This document shows, piece after piece, positions 27,596 to 39,756 of a stretch of DNA of 64,000 nt. Source of the DNA: Talinum fruticosum (Eukaryota; Streptophyta; Magnoliopsida; Caryophyllales; Talinaceae); the NCBI GenBank assembly GCA_021018815.1, contig JAITYX010000002.1, forward strand, positions 12,865,001 through 12,929,000, given 5' to 3'. The position numbers and the translations under genes are program-made. The stretch's first letter is position 1, and every line of letters begins with the position of its first letter. The notes below the pieces were generated by a model. That model ran no database searches. It saw only the letters and a list, made by a program, of their open reading frames with translations, and had not been told where the DNA came from.

Positions 27596-29009
27596 TTCGA
27601 AGGGAGAGAAAAGGCCGAGGAGTAGAGCGGAAAGGAGGAATTTCAGGGAGCAGAAAGACGATTGATAGAGAATTGGGAGAGATGAGAACAGAACATTGCA
27701 ATTGTGTTGGGGGTTTGACTAATTTGGAGGTAAAAAAATTAAGGGGAAAACAGTGGTTTTGGTGGTCGGTTTGAAGATGACGACGATCAGCGAGAGCTGT
27801 GAGAATGTGGAAGACGACAATGTAAACGACGTCGTTGCTTTGTGCTCTGTTTGTTCACCCCTCACTCTTTGGGCTTCGGCTCTGGCCGCTCTAGGTGTGT
27901 AGTTGGGTACGAGGCTAGAGGCCTATGCCGTAATGTCTCACCGATACATACGACACAGTGAGATGGACTCTTGGAAGAATTATTTTATAAAAAATATTCG
28001 AATAATTATTTATTTATTTTAAAAATATTTTTTAATGTTATAGATGATTAATAAAAGTTATTGTAAATAAATAATTAATTATTCCTATTATTAATAAAAT
28101 TAATCCTAAGTATGTCATTTTATAATATGTTATTGATAAGATTAGTATATACATGATTTATTTATATAGATATATCTTAATTTACCCAAAAAAATCTACA
28201 TAAGAAAAATACAGAGTAGTAAAAATTTAATCTTTTTTTTTGTAATAATAATACTATTTATATCTAAATTTTTCTAGACAATGCTAAGACGAGATTCACG
28301 TTGTTGAGTTGTAATAGTACAAAAGTCAAGGACATAACAGAATTACCACGTCGTAATAACCAAATGCGACATCATCAAACAAAATACATAATAAGTTGTT
28401 CTTGAACTAATTTGTCGATTATAAAAAGATATATATACTCGTGTATGCATTTAAAATTAAAATTAGAATAAAATAGGCAAGGGTTAAACTTTCTTTCTTA
28501 CCATTCAAAATCAATAGTGGATCAATGATGACCTGATTTAACCCTTTTCCATAGTCAACTTCGCATTTTACTCTTTTTTTTTATGGTAAGTATAAAAAAC
28601 AATTAGATATATCTTCTCTCAAGGATTATATTTATGTTATCATCAATAGTTATACATAAAAATTTTTGTGAATGAGAGAATGTAAAGGTGATTATAGACT
28701 TCATAATACATCATAATTTGGCAATATAATCGGGTGTCATATTACCCTATCTAAAAACATGGTTAATTGAATAAGAAGAGAATAATGAAAGCATAATTCT
28801 TATATCATAAACAAACGATTGGATCCTCCATAGTCCGTGAATAACGTTATGAACTACCTGAATAATGAGCTTGTTATTTCCCTCAACTTATATAACTTCA
28901 CATTTTACTTTTTGTTTTTTCTTTATATCATTGATAGATAGACCTCGTAGCAAGGTCAGAAAATAATTTTTTTAAAAAAATAATACATTAAATAGCCCAA
29001 TATAATTAA
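27596..29009. other. 5' flank of the CTL gene and intergenic DNA
   Basis: The first 300 bases are less AT-rich and should hold the CTL 5' UTR and promoter (minus strand). The rest is AT-rich with no supported gene. Confidence 0.5.
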
Positions 29010-29409
29010 GTGGGTGTTTGGCCTAAATTTTAAAAATATTTTTAAATTCTAAAAATTGAAATTAGGCCAAATACTAATTTTTTAAAATTAAAATTATTTT
29101 TTAAAAATAATTTTGAAAAAAATACTCCCCAATTTCTTTTACTTTCCTTTCCCTATCTCCTAGTTTCCTACGATTTTTTTATCTCTTCTCTCTCCTCTAT
29201 CTCTATCTCTTTCCCCCTCTCTCTATTATTTTGTTTATTTTTATCTCATCTATTTCTTTATAAAAATTTTGGTCAAATAAATTAATTATTTAAAAAATAT
29301 TCATATAAAATTTAGGGAAAATATTTCAATTTTTCTTCAGAAATAATTTTCAAAAATACTTTTAAAAAACAAAAATAATATTTTTAAAACTAGACTAAAC
29401 ATGCTCTGA
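29010..29409. mobile_element. MITE, copy 2
   Basis: Opens TTAAG-TGGGTGTTTGGCCTAAATTTTAAAA, almost identical to copy 1 at 15065 including the upstream TTAAG. It has the same CT-rich centre and ends ACTAAACATGCTCTGA, an imperfect inverted repeat of the start. No coding capacity. Confidence 0.65.
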
Positions 29410-29811
29410 ATCATAAATTAACGAGTGAAGATAAAATTAATACATTTCATATTATCCACAGCGATTTGTTTATGTTTTATTTTTGGCATTAAAAATCTGA
29501 ACACAAGTGAAGAATTTCATTATATAGTAATTCACACAGACTTTTGTTTGATCTATTTTATCAATGACTTCTTCTGATCTTGATGGGAGGCTTCAGCCGT
29601 CATTATCGCATAAATTATTCGTTTAATAAAGAATTAATGCAACTAGTAATCCACACAAAAAAAGATTTAAGTAAATAAATGATTAAATAAGTAAGAAGAC
29701 TAGTAGTTCTTTTATTAAAAAAAAAATAATTTGTGGATAGAAGAAGACCAGTAGTTGGGAGTGACGGGAAGCCAGCCATGACTTTGCCATAATTAATTTG
29801 TTTGATCCTTG

Positions 29812-30280
29812 GTAGGTGTTTAGCCTATATTTTAAAACTGTTTTTGAATTCAAAAAATAGAACTTAGGTCAAACATTAATTTTTAAAAGATTAAAACTAT
29901 TTTTCAAAAACGATTTTGGAAAAAATCTCCCGAAAGCAAGACATGATTATTTCTTTGTTTACGTTTCTAATTTCGAAAAACTCCGTAATAACCACCCAAA
30001 ATCTCATTCTCTCTCTATCTCCCTATCTTTTTACGTTATTTTAATTTTTCTCTCTCTCTATCTTTATCTTTATCTCTTTCTTTTCTCTCTCTTATTTTGT
30101 TTTATATCTTTATCTTATATTTCTATCTTTCTATAAATCTTGGCCAAATAAATTAATTATTTAAAAACACTTATATAAAATTTAGGCTAAACACTTCAAA
30201 ATTTTCTTCAAAAATAATTTTTAAAAAATACTTTTTAAAAATAAAAATAATTTTTTAAAAATTAGGCCAAACATGCTCTT
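29812..30280. mobile_element. MITE, copy 3
   Basis: Starts GTAGGTGTTTAGCCTATATTTTAAAACTG and ends TTAGGCCAAACATGCTCTT. It has the CT-rich core (CTCTCTATCTTTATC) and subterminal TTTTCAAAAACGATTTTGG motif shared with copy 1. No coding capacity. Confidence 0.65.
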
Positions 30281-30289
30281 AGTCTATTA

Positions 30290-30534
30290 CTACTACTGTT
30301 TTAAAATACATATCACTTTAACTAATTTTTTTCATTTTATAATTCTAATGATATATTAATTATTAGTCCTTATTAATTACTTTATTTCTCTTTTTTTATT
30401 AATTTTTTTCATTTCCAATAAAATATAGAGATAACTTAGTTTTTTAATATAAAATTTGTCATAAATTTTGTATTTTTTTAGTATTACCGCATAACCTTAA
30501 AACGATATGTATTTTAAAACATATGGAGGAGTTA
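30290..30534. mobile_element. Stowaway-like MITE
   Basis: About 245 bp with terminal inverted repeats TACTACTGTTTTAAAATAC and its complement at the right end (GTATTTTAAAACATATGGAGGAGTTA). The interior is AT-rich. The internal sequence resembles the inverted arm of the larger element ending at 44114, so the two belong to one family. Confidence 0.6.
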
Positions 30535-31617
30535 AGTTGCTCTTAGTTTTTACAACAACAGAAAAAATTTATTTAAGATTTTCTTCATTTATAAGTTTTG
30601 GTCGAAATAATAAACTGATAAAAGAAAAACACAAGTTAAAATTTCTTGAAATCTAATTTTATTATAAATTTTAGAGAGATTGTGTTAGAATTTGGATTTG
30701 CAGTTTGTTTATTTTCACGACTCTATTGCTAATAGATCACCACGTAGCATAAAATCATTAATTGGGGACAGACTCGTTTATCTTGAAGTCAAATGTGACT
30801 AGTAGATGATTATCCATTGTTTTCTTAGTTTATCTAATCACAATTTCAAGTCCGGATTAATTAGTTTATCTTTATAACATCCCCACATAAATATATTTTC
30901 GGGTCACTAAATGGGGCCTATCCATCCCTTCTACATTTGGGTATATGGTCAAATCATTGAGTACTATATATATCAATGGTGATATTTGCTATTTTCGAAA
31001 CTCATTCAAATGTGAAACGTTTCTATCAAATAGGTTACCGTGGCCAAGTCGTCTTATACGCACTTGTGAGTATTTGCTTCTCATCATATGTTACTGAGAT
31101 GGTTGGACGAACGGGGAAAATAAGGGGGATTTTGTGGATCTAATATTTCTTTCTCTCTTAAGAGTATATGCCCGTAGGAGCATTTCGAATTCGCATACCA
31201 TGGTCATACACACCGACCGAATCCGGCGGAATCATTTTTAAAATTTGCACATAATTAAAATTAGTAAGAAAATAAAAATTCAACAGAATTATTAGGGAAA
31301 AAGGGAATGGGATTAATAAATTAAGATTAAGAAAACTTAATCCATGGATGACAAATGGACACCATGCACCTGGTTGGAAATTAGGCAGAGATTAGTTAAG
31401 TGGGGTTATCAACTACAACCATCTTGAAAGCAAATTAAATTAACATAATCTCCAATGAAATATAATAATACTGATTTAATAATTAAAAAAAAAAAAAGTT
31501 GATCAAAGACCAGGCCAAGTCTTCCATTTGATGAATATAAGGTGCAAATAAAAAGATTGGATACATAGAAACGTTTCGTTTGTGAAGAAATTATTTATGT
31601 GTTGAATATGTAAAGTC
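30535..31617. other. Intergenic; upstream region of the rhodanese gene
   Basis: AT-rich with no supported gene. It probably carries the promoter of the plus-strand rhodanese gene. Confidence 0.5.
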
Positions 31618-31625
31618 TATAAATA
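31618..31625 (+). promoter_or_regulatory. TATA box of the rhodanese gene
   Basis: CTATAAATATA sits about 50 bases upstream of the ATG at 31673, a good core-promoter position implying a very short leader. Confidence 0.6.
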
Positions 31626-31672
31626 TATGCCGAGAGAGGCAAAATTGATAAGCATATACCTCTCCTTCTTCC

Positions 31673-32965
31673 ATGGATGCTTTAAAGGGGTACTCTACTC
31701 TACTCTACTCTATCTTCTTCTTCTACTTCTCTTCGATCTCTTATATAACTCCATCTCCATATAAAGAATGTATGAATTTTATTATTTGATGATTCGTAAC
31801 TTCAATATTTGTATTACAGGCAATCCGAAAATGTAAATGTGGATGTCAACATAGCCAAAGGTCTCCTTGCTACTGGTTATCGTTATTTAGATGTAAGGTG
31901 AGACTCTAAAAAAATTTCGGATTATTCGATAAAAATTGTACCCTCTAAAGTATGTGAACAAATCGAAGAAAATTAGAGGAAAGGAAAATAAGAAATTTTT
32001 ATATAACTATTTTTTTTTTTTTATAGCAATCCAAATACAAGAGTAATGCAAAATATTGATATTAATTTTCCTCTATTTTCTAGTAATTTATTTCCCTTCC
32101 CTTTCATTTCTTTCTTTTTCCTTCCCAAAATTTGACAAAGCTGCTATTAAAAAAATAATAAATTGGATGAGATGAAAATTACTTATGATGAATACGATAT
32201 CAATTATTGTATGAAAGAGAAAATACAAGAAATATTTATCTCTCTATGTCTCTATGTCTCAGGACAAAGGAGGAATTTGAGAAGGGTCACGTTGAAAATG
32301 CCTTGAACATCCCTTACATGTTCACCACAGAAGAAGGTAGCATTGAAAGACGCTTGTATACTACTTGCTTCCTCTTTTGTTCATCTTTTTTAGCAAAGAT
32401 TTTATGATCAAATCATCACAGGACGAGTGAAGAATCCAGATTTTATAGCTCAAGTTTCGGAAGTATGCAAGAAGGATGATCAATTAGTTGTGGTAAGAGA
32501 TCTAGTAACTGGCCGAGATCCTAAGTACATTAGTTGAAGGACTCCAACTTCAATTCCCTCCTCCCGGATCTATAGTAATTGCATCATATTTTCTTTCCGC
32601 GACATCTCTAAAAAAAAGAGGAAAAAAAAGCTATTCCATCTAATTACAACATATGTTTGTGGTCAGGCTTGCAACAGTGGTGGTCGAGGTCTAAGGGCAA
32701 CAATCGATTTGCGGAATCAAGTGCGTAATTTGATCAGTTTAACTACTTGAATTGTTTGGGCTCACTAATTAAGCATTTATTTAGTATTTATTTATTTACG
32801 GGCTGTTCATTTAAAAAAAAAAAAAAAAAAAAGCCTATGACGAGAATGGGATTGATACAGGGATTTGAGAATGCATCGAACATAGAAGGAGGCTATTCTG
32901 CCTGGGTGGATGCTGGATTTGCTGCTGAAAATGCGCAAAAGGTTGCCTGCAAATTTCGACCTTGA
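31673..32965 (+). CDS. STR18: Single-domain rhodanese (thiosulfate sulfurtransferase), STR18-like, 6 exons
   Basis: Exons at 31673-31689, 31820-31897, 32263-32336, 32422-32492, 32667-32720 and 32861-32965 give 399 nt, 132 residues, with all junctions GT/AG and no frame break. Rhodaneses transfer sulfane sulfur from donors such as thiosulfate through a cysteine persulfide. The domain fills the protein: GYRYLDVR, then EEFEKGHVENALNIPY, the active-site loop CNSGGR with Cys about 82, GGYSAWVDAGF, and a terminal ACKFRP typical of STR18. There is no transit peptide, so a cytosolic location is inferred; DIN1/STR15 and its plastid relatives have one. The first exon is only 17 nt (MDALK plus two bases). 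Oddity: the segment after the loop is slightly shorter than usual between the Cys loop and GGYSAW. STR16 is an alternative identity. Confidence 0.93.
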
Positions 32966-33594
32966 AAATTTTATAATTAAGAATGGTTTGGTTTGATTTA
33001 ATTTGGTTTAGTTTGGCTTGATTTTGTTCATTATCAATTCTCTATTGGTACATCAAAAAACTGGGTAAATAATTATGACATGTTCTTCGTCTCATTTGTG
33101 ATATTCAACTGAAAATCTGTACTCGTCTACCACCACCATGGCATGAGCACTGGACTGGAATCTAGACTGTATAAGCTTCGGGTTCGGGATTTGCAAGTAT
33201 CAAACATTTTCATCCTTCAATCTCAGACAATTGTTAATTGCTGTGAAAGTCAAACAATCAATTTAATTAAGAGGGCAAATTTATACTATCAAATGGCTTC
33301 TTCGTGAGATCTCTAGTGATGACTCTACAAACACAAAACTAAGAGCAAGCTTCTCATCCCTTTTATAGTTCTATTACGTTATACGGTTCTGCACATTACC
33401 ACTAAAACTAGTTCTAAAGAAGTAACAAACTTTTGCGTGGGGAAAGGCAGAAGAGTTATGCAATGGGTGGGCATCAGTTATAAACCCCCCTAGGGCCCAG
33501 GTACAGGTATGGCTGTATTAAGAAATAACTTACAGGTATAAGATGTAAAGATTTGGGAGCTACAAATTGAATCTTCTGTGCTATGAGCAGATTC

Positions 33595-36387
33595 CTAAAG
33601 TTTAGCCATGTCTTCATCCCACTTGTTCTTCGGGGATCTCTCCAGAGTCGACAATGATCACCTTCTTCCTCGGTTTCCCACTGTATGTTCCAGCGCCCCC
33701 TCAATCGCATACACAGTATCCATGCCTTGTATAACCTTGCCAAAGACAACATGCTCCCCATCCAACCTGAAGGAAATTCTAACATAAAACATATATTTTG
33801 TTCCAGAAAAATCATGTTAATATAAACTTAGGACTCATTTGGAGAACTAGAAAATTTGAAAGAAACTAAAAAAACTCTTGATGCCTTGCATTAGGGACCA
33901 AACGAAACGGTGTTTTCCCAGTTTTATCCTTGTCCAGTTCTCATATATAAATAAATGACATATCTCTCAGTTGATATATAACAGAATTTGATGGTGAATG
34001 AAAACCTATTCGCTCAAGTAGGTCCATGATAACTTCAAATTCAGCCAGGTTCTTTCTTTCAGATTTACTTCTTCACTAAGATTTTTCCATTTTTCTTTTC
34101 TTTTCGCCCCCTCCCCCTCTCTATGGGGACGGGAGAGGTGAGTCCAGGCCTCCAGGGGAATCAGAATTAAAAAACAACTTACCAGCTTGCCTTCACGGTA
34201 GTGATGAAGAACTGTGATCCATTGGAATCACGTCCAGAGTTCACCATAGACACAACACCTATGAAAAGTACACAACAATGCAAAAACTAAATCTCAGCAC
34301 TGGAGAGTTCAATTGGAAAGCAACATGTTAGATGACATATAACTCGGATACATCGCATAGACCTGCATGGGAATGTTTAATCTTGAAATTCTCATCCCGG
34401 AAGGCATCACCATACACGGACTCTCCACCCTTTCCGTCACCGTGAACAATGTCACCGCCTTGAATCACGAAGCCTGGTATAATACGATGGAAAGGTGTTT
34501 TTTATAATGTAGAGGCTTTCCACTTGAGCCCTTTCCCTTCTCCCCTGCATTCAAAGGCAGGATTTTGTCACCAAGACAGGACAATTAATTATAGCAGCTT
34601 CATAGACAAGAGTTGTTATAAATGTCTAAAGAGGTAAGAGCGGTGTACCAGTGCAAAGAGCCCTGAAATTCTCTGTATTCAGTTAAAAAATCAAAGCAAG
34701 AAAAGTCAGCTTTGATTCAATCAGAATAGGTTCAGATTGGAAAAAGTAAAGCAGATCTACTTATGTAATGATGCTAAATTGCGAGCACCGAAGAACAAAA
34801 GCATTCCCAATGCAGAACCATAACGTTACAGTTCAGGCAAAATATCAAACAAATTCAACTTCTTTACCATACATGGACTAAGAGAATTTAGAAAGGAAAT
34901 AGCAAATCAATCATGTACTTACCAACAGTTTCTGGAACAACCTTGCCAAACAATCCAATCACGACCCTACCTGTTGGAAAATTGCAGATGATAAGCTTTA
35001 CAGTCACCATACAGTACCACATATATCAAACAGTAGAAAGTAATTTCGAGAGAACATAGAAACTTCATTAACTATTTGACTACATCAGGTGAAGCCCGTA
35101 GTCTCTAGGATTGATCAGTAAATACTTGATATACAGGTATTGTCAAGAGTATACAATTTCCAAGATTGCAATGTGAAGTGAACTGATCTTAAGATAATAA
35201 TGAAAGACAACGGGCTGTGCATGACAGGGAAAAGACAAAACAAGGATGGGAAGTGTAATAGTAACAACTCCCACATTCAAACAATATTGTGAAGTAAACC
35301 AGTCTCAATCAATCTAATGAACTCAGAACAAGCCCACTCTTACTTGTTTATCTGGACAGGATGAATAAGCACAAACTCACAGCAGGGTGTGCAATGCTTC
35401 TATCCTACCCAACACATCTATCATGGAGTCAATACAAAATAGACACCCATTGGAACAAGGACTCGGAATTTTTGTTAGAGCAAACGGTCAAGATACAGCA
35501 CACTGTATGATGATGTGATGGTTGACAGAGGGAGTGGAACATATGGATATGGCTGATGCCCATGTTCAGACTAATATTATCAGCAGCAAAAGATATACCT
35601 AAACGTTGGCCATCCATGTCAACGTCCAAAAAACCCTGTGAGTTATTTCATGCTCTTCTTCAACCTTGTCCGCCACCTGCACACAGACAGAAAATAAACG
35701 CTCCTGCATCTGAAACTGATCTACCATATCGGAAAATCTATTACACATTAACCATTCTTCAATGCAGCAATTTTGCATCCACTTTGTCCATTGACCCGGG
35801 TTCAATTTTTTCCATTCTTCTTCTTGTCCGTCTCCCCACCCAGGCTAAAAAAATACAGTTCCACAGCTGCCTACTGGTAATTTCATAGTTTATCACTAGA
35901 ATGACTACCACAAGGTGAAGGCCTAGAGGAACACCAAATTGCTTCAATTAGGTCCAACCTAAAGCACAGAGATATAGAGGCATATTGCTTGGATCTCATC
36001 ACAAATGAGATTCTTTAATCCCCAGTTCACGCATTGCGTATTATCATATACTATTTAGCTGGGATTTCTTAAGATTGGCCCATGACAATATCTTAATTGT
36101 GGTATAATGAATTAAAAGAATTAAAAGTCCGCTTAAACACCAAATCCCTTTCAGATTTAAAATCTGAATACGAAACAATGACGCCCAGATTCTCTTCCCA
36201 ACATAAACAGGTAGCCAAGAATCAAACCGCAGTTAGCAACATAAAACCTATATTCCTACTAGATTTAGAAAATCGAAAAGGAAGTGACCTGGTGATAGAG
36301 GGAAAAGGCGAAAAAGAAGAGCAAAACACCGAAGAGGAAAAGAAGGAGCCATCGAGGCTGAACAAATGCGGAGAATTCTCTCGACAT
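33595..36387 (-). CDS. CYP21-1: Membrane-anchored cyclophilin (peptidyl-prolyl isomerase), CYP21-1-like, 7 exons, four apparent indels
   Basis: Exons at 36387-36289, 35676-35599, 34970-34923, 34672-34649, 34544-34363, 34258-34183 and 33766-33595, all with GT/AG ends and agreeing phases. The product would be about 226 residues. Exon 1 gives a 33-residue N-terminus with a strong hydrophobic stretch ([16 protein letters not shown]), a signal anchor for the secretory pathway. HEITHRVF and MDGQRLG then open the cyclophilin domain. Catalytic and cyclosporin-site residues are present: FHRIIPGF (Arg about 104), QGGD, NGSQFF, and Trp about 170 with His about 175 in SWLDGEH. The family speeds cis-trans isomerisation of prolyl bonds during protein folding. 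As written the frame is broken four times, at 35628-35633 (T run), 34498-34503 (A run), 33696-33700 (G run) and 33632-33635 (C run). Splice sites and conserved residues survive, so assembly error is likelier than decay. It converges tail to tail with the rhodanese gene, 629 bases apart. Confidence 0.88.
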
Positions 36388-36779
36388 CTCTCCCCTATCT
36401 CTCGCTTATTCACTTTGTTGTCAGCAGTCCATCTCTCTCTTCGCGAGCAAAATACAACCTCTGGGAGTGTTGTTGCAATATGCAATAAGATTTGAGTCTC
36501 TCCAGCAGGCTTCTGAATCGAATCCCCCTCCCCTCCCCTCCCTCTCTGAGTCTCAGCGAAGATGGTGATGAGCGTGCGTTTTAATTTTGTTTCAGCAACT
36601 GCGGCCTCTTCCGGTCTGACTCATTTGATAATCGGATCAACTTCATAATCATTTTTAAATTTATTTATGTCCCTTTAACTCATATTTTTGCTTCCCAATT
36701 ATCATTGTAATAAAATAGTAATAATTAATTTAATAATTATTATTATAATAAAATACTATAAAATTAATTCCACCTTAAT

Positions 36780-36780
<1 letters not shown>
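36388..36780. other. 5' flank of the cyclophilin gene
   Basis: A C/T-rich stretch (plus, about 36520-36550) lies just upstream of the cyclophilin start codon in the minus reading and probably belongs to its 5' UTR or core promoter. No other feature is seen. Confidence 0.45.

Positions 36781-36782
<2 letters not shown>

Positions 36783-36868
<86 letters not shown>
36783..36868. repeat. (AT)n microsatellite, about 43 repeats
   Basis: An uninterrupted AT run of about 86 bases lies at the proposed 5' end of the plus-strand Helitron. Its length is probably unreliable in an assembly. It produces a spurious Ile-Tyr reading frame. Confidence 0.95.
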
Positions 36869-36873
<5 letters not shown>

Positions 36874-36933
36874 GTTGAGTAGAAGGTCTATATGAGTGAC
36901 ACATAGGACGCTTATGTGGCAATAGCATTGAAT

Positions 36934-37347
36934 GAAATTGTTTTTAATTTTTTAAAAATTTTTTATAATTATGATAGGAAAAAAATAATTTTTTAAAACT
37001 AATTTAATTATTACTAGCTAATTTAGTAGGGTTTATATCAATATTAATATTAGATACTTATGTTTCACAACTATTTTTTCTTATTTTATATTTCACTATA
37101 GTAAGTTATTTTATTAGACAATCCAAGAAAAAGTATAACTTAAAATTGTTTTTAATTTTTTTAAAATTTTTATAATTATGCTAGGAAAATATTTTTTTAA
37201 AACTAATTTAATTATTACCAGCTAATTTAGTAGGGTTTATATCAATATTAATATTAGATACTTATGCTTCACAACTATTTTTTTCTTATTTTATATTTCA
37301 CTATATTAAGTTATTTTATTAGACAATCCAAGAAAAAGTATAACTTA
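36934..37347. repeat. Tandem duplication inside the Helitron, unit about 208 bp
   Basis: Two adjacent near-identical blocks (about 36934-37138 and 37142-37347) share TTGTTTTTAATTTTTT, GCTAATTTAGTAGGGTTTAT and ACAATCCAAGAAAAAGTATA. Differences are small indels and single substitutions. Confidence 0.85.
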
Positions 37348-37538
37348 TTAAATTAATAATTATCAAATTAATCTAATTTCATCAATTTTAAAAAACTGTG
37401 AATGACTTATTAAATTAGGATATTGAAAATTTATCACAAAATTGAATACTAATATTATACCTTTTTATAGAAAATATTATTAATAGAAAATGCAGGGGTA
37501 TACTAATAGAAAATATTTAAAAATGAGTAAAAATTATA

Positions 37539-38200
37539 CCTTTTTATAGTTTTTAAAATGATTATTAATATATGTAATATTATTGAGGAAGGCTAAAAGA
37601 TGAAAAAAAAACATGAAGCAAGAACATTAACAATTACCAAATTAATTCAATTTTATCAATTCTAAAAAACTGTCAATAATTTATTGAATTAAGATATTGA
37701 AAATTTATCTCAAAATTGAATACTAATATTTTTTAAAGGAGAATACTAATATTATTAATATATGTTTATGAAGGAAGGCCACTAGGCATAAGTTACACCA
37801 AAATGATAACTGAAAAAATTATATTAGCTTAACTAAATAAAATATAAGTTATAATAGGCTAGCTTTTTACACTTTTTAAAATGATTAATAATATATGTAA
37901 TATTATTGAGGAAGGCTAAAAGATAAAAAAGACACATGACCGTAAGAACATTAACAATTAGCAAATTAATGATTAATTCAATTTCATCAATTCCAAAAAC
38001 TGTCAATTACTTATTAAATTAAGATATTGAAAATTTATCTCAAAATTGAATACTAATATTTTTTAAAAGAAAATACTAATATTATTAATATATGTATTAT
38101 GAAGGAAGGCCACTAGACATAAGTTACACCAAAATGATAACTGAAACAATTATATTAGCTTAACTAAATAAAATATAAGTTATAATAGGCTAAAATATAT
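37539..38200. repeat. Two long direct repeats, with a third copy at about 40709-40935
   Basis: Blocks of roughly 320 bp each start with TTTTTAAAATGATTA, pass through ATTATTGAGGAAGGCTAAAAG and TTGAATACTAATATTTTTTAAA, and end GTTATAATAGGC. Copies lie at about 37539-37860 and 37861-38195. A shorter third copy flanks the other side of the RPA-like gene at about 40709-40935. None codes for protein. Confidence 0.8.
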
Positions 38201-38390
38201 TAATTGATTAATTATTATATTATATTAGTTTAATAAAATAAAATATAAGTTATAATAGGCCAAAAGGCATATTAATTGATCAATCCTTCCCCTTCTTCCG
38301 CTCCAATTCTATAAATATCGAAACTATTAGAGTAAAATCTCATACAAAACAAACATAAACTATATAGTCGTAAGTTAGATTGCTCTACAA

Positions 38391-39756
38391 AATGAGTTCT
38401 AACAAACGTCGTTTGGTTAAAAAGGAGGAATCTTATTCATTTCTTGAACAATTGAGTGTAGAGACGGATAATTGGAATATCAAAGTTAGAATCTCTAGAC
38501 TTTAGGAAGTCATTGCAACAAATTCAAAAGAACACATTAGTACGAGAGATGGTACTAATTGATGAAAGAGTATGTATTTTATTTTCTTTGCTGTGATTTT
38601 TATAAAAAAATTAATTTTATTTTTTCAATTATTTGCTAATATTAGTTTCATTTATAATTTCAGGGCACCTTAATACATGCCACCATCAAAGGTAATTTTG
38701 CAAATAGATTTGTCGAAATATTAAAAGAAGGGAGTCTCTATATGTTGAAAATTTTTTCAGTTGTGAAGAATAAAGATCAATGGCGGGTCATAGGTGATAA
38801 CAAACTTATGATTGAATTTTATTCAACTACCGTTGTGAAAGAGGTCGAAATAGATGATGGTAATATATTAAGGCATAAGTTTGAATTTCTTCCATTTCAC
38901 AAAGTGGATACAAGGATGGATAATTTTTATATTTTAACAGGTATGTAATCTTATTATTAAATTTATATTATTAAGGATTGTTAATTTATATATTTTTATG
39001 ATTAAGAATGGATTATTAATTTTGTGCTTTTTTTGCACATGAAATATGGCAAAAGATCTTATTGGGAGGGTTGTCGGTGAGGGCAATGTGCAATCCAGGA
39101 GAATTGCTGGAGAAAAAAGAAATGCTGATACATTAGTGATTGAGTTAGAGGATTTGAGGTAATAATTCTTATCTTACCAATAGCACTCATATCATTTTAA
39201 TCATTCTGAATATTTCAACAGGAAGGAAAGAATGAAAATTACATTGTGGAATGAAAAGATTGAAGAATACAAAAGGCAAGTTGAATATTTGGATGAAGAT
39301 ATTCGCATAGTGATATTCACATCAACAATTGTGAAAAAATATTTGGGTAAATATTACTACAAATTTATATTAATATAAGAATATTTAACTACTAATAATA
39401 AATATTAAATTTTTGCATTGAATATTTATATAGAACGTCCTTCTATATCAACATCACCTTCGACAAAAATATATATCAATCCACACATTGCGGAAAAGGA
39501 GGAGTATATGGAGTAGTTAAGGTAGAACTTTATATATGATTTCTAAATCTTAATTTTTAAATTTTTACTTTTTTTTTCCTTTACATTATTGATCACAATT
39601 TAAAATTTTATATATATAAATTACAGGGACAATCATGTTGATAAAAACATTTCAACTTTGGGAGATGTCTATTATGGAGCGAATCTTATTGAGATGCAAG
39701 AGAAACAGAGAAGTATAGTTGACTTATTAGAGTTTGTGACAACCGATTATCAAGGA
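38391..39756 (+). pseudogene. RPA-like (DUF223/OB-fold) single-strand DNA-binding gene carried by the Helitron, damaged
   Basis: Six exons fit: 38391-38569, 38664-38940, 39056-39158, 39222-39346, 39434-39521 and 39627-39756, each with GT/AG ends and matching phases. Encoded blocks resemble plant replication protein A 70 kDa subunit-like proteins: an N-terminal OB fold (GTLIHATIKG, EILKEGSLY), a DUF223-type segment (DLIGRVVGEG, IELEDLR), KITLWNE and INPHIAEKEEYM. Such genes accompany plant Helitrons and would bind single-stranded DNA during rolling-circle transposition. Damage: a TAG at 38503-38505 where relatives carry Trp, a frame change between there and 38550, and a second TAG at 39514-39516. 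The intact splice structure suggests recent loss. The zinc-finger C-terminus was not found. Confidence 0.7.

Noticed and set aside
36097..36495. 132-codon plus-strand frame
   Set aside because: Antisense to the first exon and leader of the cyclophilin gene; no similarity seen.
36688..36882. 64-codon frame of Ile-Tyr repeats
   Set aside because: Product of the AT microsatellite.
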